From contig NZ_CP050022.2 of NCBI RefSeq assembly GCF_011602485.2, positions 5,352,001 through 5,416,000 on the forward strand: 64,000 nt of DNA. Direction: 5' to 3'. This DNA comes from Bradyrhizobium sp. 1(2017). GTDB lineage: Bacteria > Pseudomonadota > Alphaproteobacteria > Rhizobiales > Xanthobacteraceae. The position numbers were made by a program, and so were the translations under genes. The notes beneath the pieces are model-generated. The model worked only from the letters and a program-made list of their open reading frames with translations, was not told the origin of the DNA and made no database searches. Positions 24,461-34,075 of this stretch are shown piece by piece; within the stretch, counting starts at the first letter, position 1; every line of letters starts with the position of its first letter.

Positions 24461-24857
24461 GATCGAAGCATCCACCTTCCTGCGCCGTGCCCTGCTCGCC
24501 GACGCCGTCTTCAGCGGCGTCGCCGCCCTCGGCTTCACCTTCGGCGCTGGCGCGTTCGCGACACTGTTCAACCTGCCCGAGGCGTTGTTGCGCGAGACCG
24601 GCCTGTTCCTGATCGCCTATACCGCACTCGTGGGCTGGCTCGCCGCACGTCCAGCGGTTTCCAGGGCGCTCGTGCTGCTGGTCGTGATCGGCAACGCGGC
24701 CTGGACGGTCGGCAGTATCGCACTGCTGCTCTCAGGTTCCGTGTCACCGAACCTCGCAGGCGAATTGATGGTCGTGGCGCAGGCCATCGCGACCGGCGTG
24801 TTCGCCGAGCTGCAATATGTGGGATTGCGCAAGAGCGGGAGTGTGGTGGCGGCGTGA
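24461..24857 (+). CDS. Four-helix integral membrane protein
   Basis: A 131-residue protein with four predicted helices: about 8-32 (LLADAVFSGVAALGFTFGAGAF), 45-65 (LFLIAYTALVGWLAA), 68-92 (ALVLLVVIGNAAWTVGSIALLL) and 98-120 (AGELMVVAQAIATGVFAELQYVG). AAGGAG precedes ATG 24461. It resembles small four-helix inner-membrane proteins of unknown role in rhizobia. Co-transcription behind the XRE-MmyB-type operator suggests control by that regulator pair; no reaction can be assigned. Confidence 0.7.
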
Positions 24858-24878
24858 GGCCACATACGTCCTATCGTC

Positions 24879-24914
24879 GCCCGGCCTTGTGCGCAATAGC
24901 GCACTGGACCGGGC
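24879..24914. terminator. Bidirectional hairpin between convergent genes
   Basis: GCCCGG (24879-24884) pairs with CCGGGC (24909-24914), and inside it GTGCGC-AATA-GCGCAC (24889-24904) forms a perfect 6-bp stem with a tetraloop. It lies between the stops of the membrane protein and the SET-domain gene. No T-run is present, so terminator activity is inferred from position. Confidence 0.45.
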
Positions 24915-24923
24915 GGCCCGGTA

Positions 24924-25493
24924 TTACGCCCGCGCGCGGCCGTTCGCCTTGGCGACGGCGTGACCGTTCAGTTTCTTCTTGGCGGTCTTCTTGATATCCT
25001 TGGCGCCGGCCTTCTTCGCCTTGCGCTCGTCGCGCGCCTTCACCTTGGCACGTTCGGCCCGCGCCTCGGCGCGCAGCTTCTTGCGCTTCTTCTCGCAGGA
25101 GGCGCATTTGCAGCCGATCGGCTTCAGATAGGCTTTGAAATAGTCGGTGCCGTAGTCGTAGTTGATCTCGTCGCCCGGCTCGATGTTCCTGATGGCGCGA
25201 ATGAAGACCTTGCGCTCGCGCGGACGGACGTCGGATTCCGCGTTGGGCCGGCAGGAATGGTTGATGTAGCGGGCGAGGTTCTTGCGCACCGAACCGTCGA
25301 TTGTCCAGCGGTTGTTGAGCTCGAACAGATATTTGTTCTCGATCTCGTCATGCGCGGGAATGCGCGAGTCCAGGATCGGCCCGAAATAGCGGATGATCCT
25401 CGTCCCCTTCTTGATCGGCATGGTGGCGAAGAGGCCAAGTCCGGTCTTGGAACGGCCGACGCGATAAGATTTGCTGGAAGCGATGACTGGCAT
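24924..25493 (-). CDS. SET-domain protein-lysine methyltransferase with basic tail
   Basis: A 189-residue SET protein. GRSKTGLGLFATMPIKKGTRI is the opening strand pair. RYINHSCRPNAE carries the NHSC motif (78-81), and EPGDEINYDYGTDYF the catalytic Tyr segment (about 107-117). A post-SET-like cluster C128-x-C130-x-x-C133 follows. Residues 134-189 are a Lys/Arg/Ala-rich tail (KKRKKLRAEARAERAKVKARDERK in part) resembling a nucleic-acid-binding or histone-like tail. SET enzymes methylate lysines using S-adenosylmethionine. The target is unknown; the lysine-rich protein at 26268-26900 is a nearby candidate. Confidence 0.85.
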   Translation of the reverse strand: MPVIASSKSYRVGRSKTGLGLFATMPIKKGTRIIRYFGPILDSRIPAHDEIENKYLFELNNRWTIDGSVRKNLARYINHSCRPNAESDVRPRERKVFIRAIRNIEPGDEINYDYGTDYFKAYLKPIGCKCASCEKKRKKLRAEARAERAKVKARDERKAKKAGAKDIKKTAKKKLNGHAVAKANGRARA

Positions 25494-25652
25494 GATCGAA
25501 TGAGATGGTCGCGAGCGAAGCGCGGTGAGCGCGGGCGGAAGCGGCCCTTCTAGAACGATTCCGCGCCGCTGTCAGGTGTTTGGCGGCCTTGTTTGAACCT
25601 TGCCCACAATCAAGACGTCTGATGGTACGGAGTTCCGCATCGAGCCGCCATC

Positions 25653-26258
25653 ATGATCCGCATCGTCACCACATGCCTGTCCGTGTTGCTGGTTTGCGCC
25701 GGCTTCGACGGCGCCCGCGCCCAATCCCTGGGCAGCATCTACACCTCGACGGCGCCGAAGGATTGCCGCCAGATCGGCAAGCCCAGCGACCTCGACGGGG
25801 GCACCACGCGGGTGTGTCAGGGCAAGGATGGGCTCGTGGTGCTGATCGCGGAGGACGATCTTCGCGAAATCGTCTCGGTCGGCCGCAGTCGCAAGCAGGC
25901 GGCCGAGGAACCGGCGGCCAATGTCTGGTTCGCACCGTTCAACTCGTCGGAGACCATCGTGGAATGGCGCAGCTCGGGCACCAAGCCGTTTGCGATCATC
26001 CAGCGCTGGCACATCGCCGACGGCGGCGATCTTGACAGGCAGGGACGGCCGAACACCAAGGGCATGCTGGTCGTGACCCGGCTTCCGCCGGGCCCGGTCT
26101 GCCACGTCGCCTATGTCGATGCGATCGCCAACCCCACAGCCAACGAGCTCGCCCGCAAGGCCGCCGACGATTTCGCCCGCGGTTTCACCTGCGGCAAGGA
26201 CCAGGTGAAGATCATCGGCACGCGCGGCCGCGCCGTCGAGCTTGCGACGATGCGGTGA
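25653..26258 (+). CDS. Exported hypothetical protein
   Basis: A 201-residue protein with a signal peptide (MIRIVTTCLSVLLVCAGFDGARA). The mature part begins QSLGSIYTSTAPKDCRQIG and contains four cysteines that could form two disulfides (DCRQ, RVCQG, PVCHVAYVD, FTCGKD). It has mixed alpha/beta composition with WFAPFNSSETIVEWR and a conserved-looking IQRWHIADGGDLDRQGRP. It probably resides in the periplasm. I recognise no named family. It stands alone between two convergent or divergent genes. Confidence 0.7.
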   Translation: MIRIVTTCLSVLLVCAGFDGARAQSLGSIYTSTAPKDCRQIGKPSDLDGGTTRVCQGKDGLVVLIAEDDLREIVSVGRSRKQAAEEPAANVWFAPFNSSETIVEWRSSGTKPFAIIQRWHIADGGDLDRQGRPNTKGMLVVTRLPPGPVCHVAYVDAIANPTANELARKAADDFARGFTCGKDQVKIIGTRGRAVELATMR

Positions 26259-26267
26259 GCCGCCGCG

Positions 26268-26900
26268 CTATTTCGCCTTGGCACGGCGGTAACGCGCCAG
26301 CAGCCGCTCGCCCTTCGCGGCAATACGCCGTGCCGCGGCCACCGTCTTCGGGACCGGCTCGCCCCAGGCATGGGCCGACAGCGCGTGCCGGGTCGGCTGC
26401 CCCTTGGCATCGACCAGCGGCGGCAGCTTTGCGCGGCCATAGAAGCGCACGGCCCAGCTTCCCTTCCGCCGCATCTCCTGCAGCGTCATGTCGGACTCTT
26501 TCTTGGTGACGCCGGGCCGCAGGCGAGCGCCCTGCTTGCGCGCAAAGGCCTTGCGGCCCGCGGCGGTCAGGCCACCGCGCGGATCCTTTTCCTGGGCCGT
26601 TGCGCGGCGTTTGCGCGAGGCCTTTGCCGCTTTCTTCGCAGTACGCTTCCGGGCCTTTTTCGCTGATTTCTTCTTCGCCGATTTCTTCGTCTTCGAGGCT
26701 TTGGCCTTCGACGATTTGGACTTCGATGTCTTTTTCGCTGCCATGCGCATGTTGTCCGCGAGGTTGGGATAGCGGCGACCGGCGCGGCGGGCGCGTGCCT
26801 TCGCGGCCGACTTCTGCGCGGGACTGAGATGCTTGGACGCCTTGCCCGCGCGCTTGCGCGGGTTCTGGCGCTTCCAGGGAGAGCGGGATGCCTTTGCCAT
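26268..26900 (-). CDS. Lysine-rich DUF6321-type protein
   Basis: A 210-residue protein in two parts. Residues 1-105 are extremely basic, with KASKHLSPAQKSAAKARARRAGRRYPNL and then dozens of Lys/Ala/Ser repeats (KKTSKSKSSKAKASKTKKSAKK in part), like the C-terminal tail of histone H1. Residues about 105-210 form a compact domain: KDPRGGLTAAGRKAFARKQG, LQEMRRKGSWAVRFYGR, SAHAWGEPVPKTVAAARRIAAKGERLL. I recall this as DUF6321. It probably binds nucleic acid. It lies 43 bp downstream of the TetR gene on the same strand and about 0.8 kb from a SET methyltransferase. Confidence 0.75.
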   Translation of the reverse strand: MAKASRSPWKRQNPRKRAGKASKHLSPAQKSAAKARARRAGRRYPNLADNMRMAAKKTSKSKSSKAKASKTKKSAKKKSAKKARKRTAKKAAKASRKRRATAQEKDPRGGLTAAGRKAFARKQGARLRPGVTKKESDMTLQEMRRKGSWAVRFYGRAKLPPLVDAKGQPTRHALSAHAWGEPVPKTVAAARRIAAKGERLLARYRRAKAK

Positions 26901-26943
26901 GCAGCGTCAACGCCCCGCCATGGCAAGAGTTGCGTTCACCGGA

Positions 26944-27669
26944 TCAGGGACAATCCGGCAGCTTGCCCGTCACCGGTGCCGTCAGCATCGCCTCGAACAG
27001 CCGTTCGGCGGTGGTCCCTTCGGGCAGCCGCTCCAGAATATCCTTCAGCCGGCCGTCGAGCAGCAGCATGGTGAAGCCGTGCACCATCGACCAGGCGCGA
27101 GCGATCGCTGCACCCTGGTTCAGCGTCAGCGCATCCTCGCTGATCTGCTCCTGACGCATCGCGCCGATGGCGTTCGCAAGTCCGGCGAAGGAGGCTTCGG
27201 CGGCCTCGTGCAGCGAGGGCCTGGAATAATCGAGCCGCTCGGTGCGGAACATGATGCCGTACATGCCGGGATGCGCCTGCGCGTAGGCGACATAGGCCTT
27301 CGGCCGCGCCAGCGCGCGTTCGAGCGGCGTGGTGGCCGCGTCGGAGGACGAGGCCATCGCGGCGTTGAACTGGCGGAAGCCGACGGCAGCGAGCTCGCTG
27401 AGGAGCCCGGTGAGGTCGCCGAAATGATGGGTGGGCGCGGCATGCGAGACGCCTGCCTCGCGCGCCACCGCGCGCAACGTCAGGCCGGCAAGCCCGTCGC
27501 GCTCCAGCACCCGTTCGGCGGCCTGCAGCAGCGCCTCGCGCAGAGCGCCGTGATGATAGGGTGTCTCGGGTTTCGCAGGCGCCGGGCGTCGTGCCCGACG
27601 CGGCGATGCGCTCGATGTCTTCTTCGGGGGGCGCACGCCGTGCGCGGTCCTGGTTTCGCTCTTGCCCAT
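26944..27669 (-). CDS. TetR/AcrR family regulator
   Basis: A 241-residue repressor. A basic, unstructured N-terminus (about 1-35) precedes the TetR HTH at about 40-90 (YHHGALREALLQAAERVLERDG, LTLRAVAREAGVSHAAPTHHFGD). A helical ligand domain of the WHG/TetR_C_33 kind follows (AYVAYAQAHPGMYGIMFRTERLD). It is divergent from the carotenoid oxygenase gene. A 19-bp operator lies 21 bp upstream of its start and a perfect palindrome covers the oxygenase start site. The same operator pair recurs at 29528-29599. MGKSETRT (27669) is the likely start. Confidence 0.87.
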   Translation of the reverse strand: MGKSETRTAHGVRPPKKTSSASPRRARRPAPAKPETPYHHGALREALLQAAERVLERDGLAGLTLRAVAREAGVSHAAPTHHFGDLTGLLSELAAVGFRQFNAAMASSSDAATTPLERALARPKAYVAYAQAHPGMYGIMFRTERLDYSRPSLHEAAEASFAGLANAIGAMRQEQISEDALTLNQGAAIARAWSMVHGFTMLLLDGRLKDILERLPEGTTAERLFEAMLTAPVTGKLPDCP

Positions 27670-27689
27670 GGGACAAGCTATATGACGCA

Positions 27690-27761
27690 ATATTGACAGT
27701 GTAAAGATTTCGCTTGACCTGGACGGTATTCGGCTCTATTTGATCTTTACGATGTAAAGAT
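27690..27761 (+). promoter_or_regulatory. Two-operator promoter of the carotenoid oxygenase gene
   Basis: Operator 1 (27690-27708) reads ATATTGACAGTGTAAAGAT. Operator 2 (27743-27761) is a perfect dyad, ATCTTTAC-GAT-GTAAAGAT. Between them lie TTGACC (27714-27719) and, after 17 bp, TATTTG (27737-27742), a plausible -35/-10 pair. Operator 2 would cover the start site; operator 1 also fronts the divergent tetR. The spacing is repeated exactly at 29528-29599. Confidence 0.75.
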
Positions 27762-27775
27762 AAGGAGGATAGGCC

Positions 27776-29173
27776 GTGCAGCAGGACGCCGTGACCGAGC
27801 GCCGCAACAACATCGCGCCAATTCCGTTCGAGGCGGACGCGCCATTCCTGACGATCATCGGCGAATTGCCGCGCGAGCTGAACGGAACGCTTTATCGCAA
27901 CGGCCCCAATCCGCAGTTCTCTTCACCCGGCGCGCACTGGTTCGTCGGCGACGGCATGCTGCACGCCTTCCACCTCGAGAACGGAAGCGCCAGCTACCGC
28001 AACCGCTGGGTCCGCACGCCGAAATGGCTGGCCGAGCACGATGCCGGCCGCGCCTTGTTCGGCGGCTTCGGCCGCAAGCTGCCGGATGCACCGGCCGGTC
28101 TCACCGACGGCGGCGTCGCCAACACCAACATCATCTTCCACGCCGGCAAGCTGCTGGCGCTCGAGGAAGCGCATTTGCCGACCGAGATCGAGCCGGGCAC
28201 GCTGGCGACGCGCGGCTACCACAATTATCAGGGCCGCGTCGCCGGCAGCTTCACGGCGCATCCGAAGGTCGATCCCATCACCGGCGAGCTCGTGTTCTTC
28301 GGCTACAACGCCGCGGGACCGCTGACATCAGCCCTCTCCTACGGATCGATCGACGCCACCGGCAAGGCGACGCGCTTCGAGCGGTTCGAGGCACCCTATG
28401 CCAGCATGGTGCACGACTTCATCGTCACCGCGAACCATGTGCTGTTTCCGATCCTCCCGATCACGGGCAGCATGGAGCGCGCGATGAGCGGGCGGCCGCC
28501 TTATGCCTGGGAGCCTGACAAAGGCGCCTATGTCGGCGTGATGAAGCGCAGCGGCACCGCAAAGGACATCGTCTGGTTCCGCGGTGAAGCCTGCTACGTC
28601 TTCCACATCATGAATGCGTGGGAGGACGATGGCCGCATCGTCGCCGACGTCATGCAGTTCGAAGAGGCGCCGCTGTTTCCGCATCCCGATGGCCGGCCGA
28701 CGGATCCGGAGAAGTCGCGCGCCCGGCACTGCCGCTGGACCTTCGATCTCTCGGGCAATACCGACCGCTTCCAGCAGACCTATCTCGACGATCTCACGGG
28801 CGAATTCCCGCGCATCGACGATCGTCGCGCCGGTCTGAAGAGCCGTCACGGCTGGTACGCCTGCGCCAATCCGAGGCTGCCGATGTTCGGCGCGCTCTCG
28901 GGCATCGTTCATGTCGACGGCAACGGCAGGCGGCTCGGCCATTATCTGCTGCCGGCCGGCGACACTGTCTCCGAGCCTGTTTTCGTCGAGCGGTCGCAGG
29001 ACGCGCCTGAAGGCGACGGCTGGCTGCTCGCGGTGGTCTGGCGCGCACGGGAGAACCGCAGCGACCTCGCCGTGTTCAACGCCACCGATATCGAGGCCGG
29101 GCCAGCGGCCCTGGTGCAGCTCGGCCATCGGGTGCCCGACGGCTTTCACGGCAATTGGGTGGGCGCGGCGTAG
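27776..29173 (+). CDS. Carotenoid oxygenase family protein (carotenoid/stilbene cleavage)
   Basis: A 465-residue seven-bladed-propeller non-heme iron dioxygenase. The four iron-binding histidines are in place: AHPKVDP (H162), MVHDF (H213), YVFHIMNAW (H277) and GFHGNW (H458). N-terminal LNGTLYRNGPNPQF and HWFVGDGMLHAFHLENG are also family marks. Such enzymes cleave a C=C bond of carotenoids, apocarotenoids or stilbene-type phenolics. GTG 27776 follows TAAGGAGGATAGGCC. It is under the adjacent TetR by operator position. No carotenoid synthesis gene is near, so the substrate may be taken up or plant-derived (inference). Confidence 0.88.
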   Translation: MQQDAVTERRNNIAPIPFEADAPFLTIIGELPRELNGTLYRNGPNPQFSSPGAHWFVGDGMLHAFHLENGSASYRNRWVRTPKWLAEHDAGRALFGGFGRKLPDAPAGLTDGGVANTNIIFHAGKLLALEEAHLPTEIEPGTLATRGYHNYQGRVAGSFTAHPKVDPITGELVFFGYNAAGPLTSALSYGSIDATGKATRFERFEAPYASMVHDFIVTANHVLFPILPITGSMERAMSGRPPYAWEPDKGAYVGVMKRSGTAKDIVWFRGEACYVFHIMNAWEDDGRIVADVMQFEEAPLFPHPDGRPTDPEKSRARHCRWTFDLSGNTDRFQQTYLDDLTGEFPRIDDRRAGLKSRHGWYACANPRLPMFGALSGIVHVDGNGRRLGHYLLPAGDTVSEPVFVERSQDAPEGDGWLLAVVWRARENRSDLAVFNATDIEAGPAALVQLGHRVPDGFHGNWVGAA

Positions 29174-29278
29174 TTCCTGTCACCGGGCGTTCTGCCAATC
29201 GATCGAATCCCAGATGCGCGATTGCGCGTCACAGCTCGACCCTGGCGCCGTCCGGAATGACGGAAAGAGGAGTTTCCC

Positions 29279-29542
29279 ATGGACATGCCCTCGATCACCG
29301 CAAGCTGCCTTGCAATTTTCGCCCTGGCCTGCGCCGCGCTCGCACTCCAGGCGATCCGGCTGCAGCGAAGAAGCCATACCTTCTTCGACGGTGGCATCCT
29401 GCTCACCGTCGGCCTCGTGCTCGCTTCCGCGCTGCCGATCCTGTCGCGCCTGCCCTGGGCGGAATTGGCCGACGAGGCCACCGACCAAGCCGTCGCCGCG
29501 CTTCATCTCCTGGAGGTCGCCTACGTAATTTTGACACTGTAA
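29279..29542 (+). CDS. Small membrane protein (87 aa, two helices)
   Basis: The protein begins MDMPSITASCLAIFALACAALALQAI, with a first helix at about 5-25. A short basic loop (RLQRRSHTFFDGG) and a second helix at about 38-58 (ILLTVGLVLASALPILS) follow, then an acidic amphipathic end. AGAGGAG precedes the ATG. Its final bases overlap operator 1 of the next promoter, so its transcript runs into that control region. It lies 105 bp after the carotenoid oxygenase and may be co-transcribed with it. No family recognised. Confidence 0.6.
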   Translation: MDMPSITASCLAIFALACAALALQAIRLQRRSHTFFDGGILLTVGLVLASALPILSRLPWAELADEATDQAVAALHLLEVAYVILTL

Positions 29543-29599
29543 AGATTACCCTTGACCCCGGCACCGGCCCGGAAGTATCGATCTTTACATCGGAAAGAT
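29528..29599 (+). promoter_or_regulatory. Second two-operator promoter, same geometry as 27690-27761
   Basis: ATTTTGACACTGTAAAGAT (29528-29546) matches 17 of 19 bases of the first operator 1. ATCTTTAC-ATC-GGAAAGAT (29581-29599) matches operator 2 with one broken pair. TTGACC (29552-29557) and GTATCG (29575-29580) lie between them at the same offsets as at the oxygenase promoter. This predicts that the TetR also controls the operon starting at 29620. Confidence 0.75.
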
Positions 29600-29619
29600 C
29601 GATTTGACCGAGGCGGCCC

Positions 29620-30195
29620 ATGGCGATTTTCCTGATCCTCGCGCCCTACGGCGTCTACACGTTCCTGATGCTGGTGACCTCCGCCACGACCAGCGTGTTC
29701 GCAGCGTCCGCGATCTGTCTTGCCACCATCGCAATCGATGTCGCACGCGGCCGCTCGGTGAAGATCCTGGCCGCGGGATCGGCGATCGTGTTCGCCGCAA
29801 TCGGCCTCGCCCTCGCGCTGCTCGGTCCCGTACTCGGCACGCTCGGCGTCAAGCTGTCGATCGATATCGGGATCTTCCTTCTCTCGCTCGGCTCAATGCT
29901 GGCCCGCCGTCCGTTCACGCTGCAATATGCGCTGGAATCGGTTCCGGCCGAGACCGCGGCGATGCCTGGATTTCTCCATGCCAACTACATCATTACCGGC
30001 GCCTGGACTGCCGCTGCACTCTTGATGGCGGCCGCCAATCTCATGCTGCTCTACGTCCCCGGCCTGCCGCTCTGGTCGAGTCTTGCGGTCGCTTTCGCCG
30101 CTCGCAACAGCGCGATTTACTTCACAAAATGGTATCCCGAGTATCGCCAGACCAAGTATGCTACGTCCACCCGCGTATTGCCCATCGCCCGCTGA
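29620..30195 (+). CDS. Polytopic membrane protein of unknown function
   Basis: A 191-residue inner-membrane protein with five or six helices (for example IFLILAPYGVYTFLMLV, VFAASAICLATIAIDVA, ILAAGSAIVFAAIGLALALLG, ITGAWTAAALLMAAANLMLLY). RRPFTLQYALESVP is a cytoplasmic loop. It is the first gene after the second TetR-type promoter and 11 bp before the YciB-like gene, with which it shares similar size and topology. Function unknown. Confidence 0.75.
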   Translation: MAIFLILAPYGVYTFLMLVTSATTSVFAASAICLATIAIDVARGRSVKILAAGSAIVFAAIGLALALLGPVLGTLGVKLSIDIGIFLLSLGSMLARRPFTLQYALESVPAETAAMPGFLHANYIITGAWTAAALLMAAANLMLLYVPGLPLWSSLAVAFAARNSAIYFTKWYPEYRQTKYATSTRVLPIAR

Positions 30196-30206
30196 ACAGG
30201 ATCACG

Positions 30207-30761
30207 ATGAAGGACGTATTTGCCCGTCTCGGCTCCGATCTCTTCTCCGCCATCCTCTTCCTGGCCGTCTACCTCATCACCGACAATGTCATTCTGGCCA
30301 CGTCGGTGGCGGTCGCCGGCGCGGTCGCGCAGGTGATCTATGCCCGCATCAAGGGGCAGCAGCTCAACTACATGACTTATGCGAGCCTCGTGCTCGTCGT
30401 GGGACTGGGCGCGGTCACCTTGCTGACCAACGATGCCCGCTTCATGCTGGCAAAGCCGGCGATCGCACATTTCGCGATCGGCCTCATCATGCTCAAGCGC
30501 GGCTGGATGCTGCGCTACATGCCGCCGATCGTCGTCGAGACCGTTCCGGAATATGTGACGGTCGCGGGCTATGCCTGGGCGCTGCTGATGTTCGTGATCG
30601 GCGCCGGCATGATCGCGGTGGCCTCCACGGGCGACCTGAAGCTGTGGGCGTTCTACCTCACGGTGGTCGCGGGCGGCGGCAAGATCCTGGCCTTTGCCGT
30701 GCAATATCTCGTTCTGCGCCTCATCGTCAGCAGCCGCCGGCGCGCGGCTGCCCGCGCCTAG
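30207..30761 (+). CDS. Septation protein IspZ/YciB-like membrane protein
   Basis: A 184-residue protein with five or six helices. It has the YciB/IspZ (intracellular septation protein A) arrangement: LFSAILFLAVYLITDNVILAT, VAQVIYARIKGQQLNYM, LVLVVGLGAVTLLTNDARF, then FAIGLIMLKRGWMLRYMPP. Such proteins influence cell-envelope synthesis in enterobacteria. Presence in a TetR/carotenoid-oxygenase regulon is unusual, so it may be a diverged paralog with another role. ATG 30207 is used. Confidence 0.7.
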   Translation: MKDVFARLGSDLFSAILFLAVYLITDNVILATSVAVAGAVAQVIYARIKGQQLNYMTYASLVLVVGLGAVTLLTNDARFMLAKPAIAHFAIGLIMLKRGWMLRYMPPIVVETVPEYVTVAGYAWALLMFVIGAGMIAVASTGDLKLWAFYLTVVAGGGKILAFAVQYLVLRLIVSSRRRAAARA

Positions 30762-30866
30762 ATGGTGCCAATGCTGCGTTAGGCACGAGCACCGAGTTGG
30801 GTTATAGGCTCACTCAGGACTGGCCGCGGATCGTCGCGGCCGGCCGGGATTGTTGGGGAGACGGGA

Positions 30867-31163
30867 ATGGCCGTAGACGGCAACTGGAATCTGACCATGA
30901 CGACGCCGATGGGCGAGCGCCAGGCGACGCTGACCTTGCTGAGCTCCGGCGGCACGCTGACCGGCACGCAGGGCGCCGATGGTAATTCCGCCGAGATTTT
31001 CGACGGCACCATCAGCGGCGACGCCATCAACTGGAAGGTCTCGATCACCAATCCGATGCCGTTGACGCTCGAGTTCATCGGAAAGGTATCCGGCGACAGC
31101 ATGAGCGGCGAGATGGGCATCGGCCCCATGGGCAGCTTCCCGTTCACGGGCGCGCGGGCGTAA
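30867..31163 (+). CDS. Conserved hypothetical protein (98 aa)
   Basis: The protein begins MAVDGNWNLTMTTPMGERQATLTLLSSGGTLTGTQG and continues with alternating strands (FDGTISGDAINWKVSITNPM, LEFIGKVSGDSMSGEMGIGPMG, FTGARA). The pattern of short antiparallel strands with Gly turns suggests a small beta-barrel. There is no signal peptide or cysteine. It is often seen in Bradyrhizobium genomes and resembles the repeat unit of larger proteins acting on glycans or lipids; that link is not certain. Function unknown. Confidence 0.7.
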   Translation: MAVDGNWNLTMTTPMGERQATLTLLSSGGTLTGTQGADGNSAEIFDGTISGDAINWKVSITNPMPLTLEFIGKVSGDSMSGEMGIGPMGSFPFTGARA

Positions 31164-31176
31164 CGCCTCACGCCGA

Positions 31177-32103
31177 ATGACCATGCGTGCGCTCCGCCTC
31201 ATCGCGGCGACGATCCTGTCTGTCGCGACACAAGCGGCGTACGCGGACGACATCGAACCGGCGTGGCGCGCAAGCGCGCTCGCCCTGGTGCCGGTGGGCT
31301 ATGCCGCCGGCACGGCCTATCGGACCGAAAGCGCGACCGGTTACCTCGCCATCTATCCCGCGACATCGAACGATCCGAAGATTCCGGCCAGCGTGTTCGC
31401 TACGCGTCAGAGCCTCGTCGTAGCCCTCACCTCGGATGCGACGCGCGCGGTCACGGCCGAATTGAAGCCGCGCACCGAGCCGGCTCCGGACGGCGACGAC
31501 ACCGATTTCGCTGATCTGCACGCCGATCTCGCAGCAAAGCGCTCCAGCCTGCCCGAGGGCACCGAGCCCTGCGCGCTCGGCGCCTGGTCCATCGACAAGG
31601 ACCCGCACGGCCTCAACGTGCGCGCCGAGCCCTCGGTGAAAGCGCGCGTGCTCGGCACCCTGCCGCCGCCATACCGGCTGAAGCTGGGCGGAGCCGAGAA
31701 CACACCCGAGGGCGGCTGGCTGACGGAATTCCGCATCATCGGCTTTCGGGACGGTTGGTTCTTGATCGAAGGCGCGAAGCCACCGGGCCAGGACTACGAG
31801 GACGAGAAAAGATACCCGCGCAATGCGCCAAAGCCCTATGCCGGGCGCGGCTGGGTCGCAGCCAACAAGGTCGGCGCGAGCTATGCCAACGGCTCGACAC
31901 GTGCCGGCGGCTTGTTTCAGGCCCCCTTCGTCGACGCCAAATGGATGCCCGCCCAGCGCGAGCTCGGCGGCCCGATCGACACCGACGGCGGACCGAAGCG
32001 GCTTCTCGCCTGCAGCGGATATTGGGGCCTCGTCGAGAGCCATGACGGCGTCCGCGGCTGGTGGCGCGCGCTGTGCTCGAACCAGGTCACGAATTGCAGC
32101 TAG
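31177..32103 (+). CDS. Exported SH3-like domain protein
   Basis: A 308-residue protein with a signal peptide (MRALRLIAATILSVATQAAYA). A middle segment ALGAWSIDKDPHGLNVRAEPSVKARVLGTLPPPY (about 135-165, read in parts) is the typical bacterial SH3 opening LNVRxxPSxxAxVxGxL. The following FRIIGFRDGWFLIEGAK completes the barrel. The C-terminal third has two cysteines (LLACSGYWG, ALCSNQVTNC). It probably acts in the periplasm on peptidoglycan or protein partners. It lies 13 bp after the previous small gene. A hairpin repeat follows its stop. Confidence 0.7.
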   Translation: MTMRALRLIAATILSVATQAAYADDIEPAWRASALALVPVGYAAGTAYRTESATGYLAIYPATSNDPKIPASVFATRQSLVVALTSDATRAVTAELKPRTEPAPDGDDTDFADLHADLAAKRSSLPEGTEPCALGAWSIDKDPHGLNVRAEPSVKARVLGTLPPPYRLKLGGAENTPEGGWLTEFRIIGFRDGWFLIEGAKPPGQDYEDEKRYPRNAPKPYAGRGWVAANKVGASYANGSTRAGGLFQAPFVDAKWMPAQRELGGPIDTDGGPKRLLACSGYWGLVESHDGVRGWWRALCSNQVTNCS

Positions 32104-32132
32104 AGCGGACGGATGCGTCCCCGATCACTCTG

Positions 32133-32207
32133 CGTCATACGCGGGGCTTGACCCGCGTATCCATCTTCTCACGAGCGATGGATGGCCGGGTCAAGCCCAG
32201 CCATGAC
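32133..32207. repeat. Palindromic intergenic repeat (CGTCATACGCGGGGC type)
   Basis: CGTCATACGCGGGGCTTGACC begins a 75-bp imperfect inverted repeat. The right arm reads GGCCGGGTCAAGCCCAGCCATGAC, with CCATC/GATGG near the loop. It fills the gap between the convergent SH3 protein and fumarase genes. It may also act as a bidirectional terminator. Confidence 0.6.
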
Positions 32208-32210
32208 AAC

Positions 32211-33866
<1,656 letters not shown>

Positions 33867-34075
33867 GGGCAAATCTCGGGTTCTGGGGCCTCGCGGGCCC
33901 TCGGCATAGAAACGTTCTAAGCCCATTTTGGACGGAAAAGGAAGGGAGCGGTGCGCATGGGAGAGGTTGGCCAGGGCTTGGGAAAGCATTGGCACAGCAC
34001 GTGGAAAGGCCGGTCCCCACCCTTGCGCTTCGCGCTCGCCGACGCTTGAATGTGCGCCCTAAGGGGCTTTTCATC

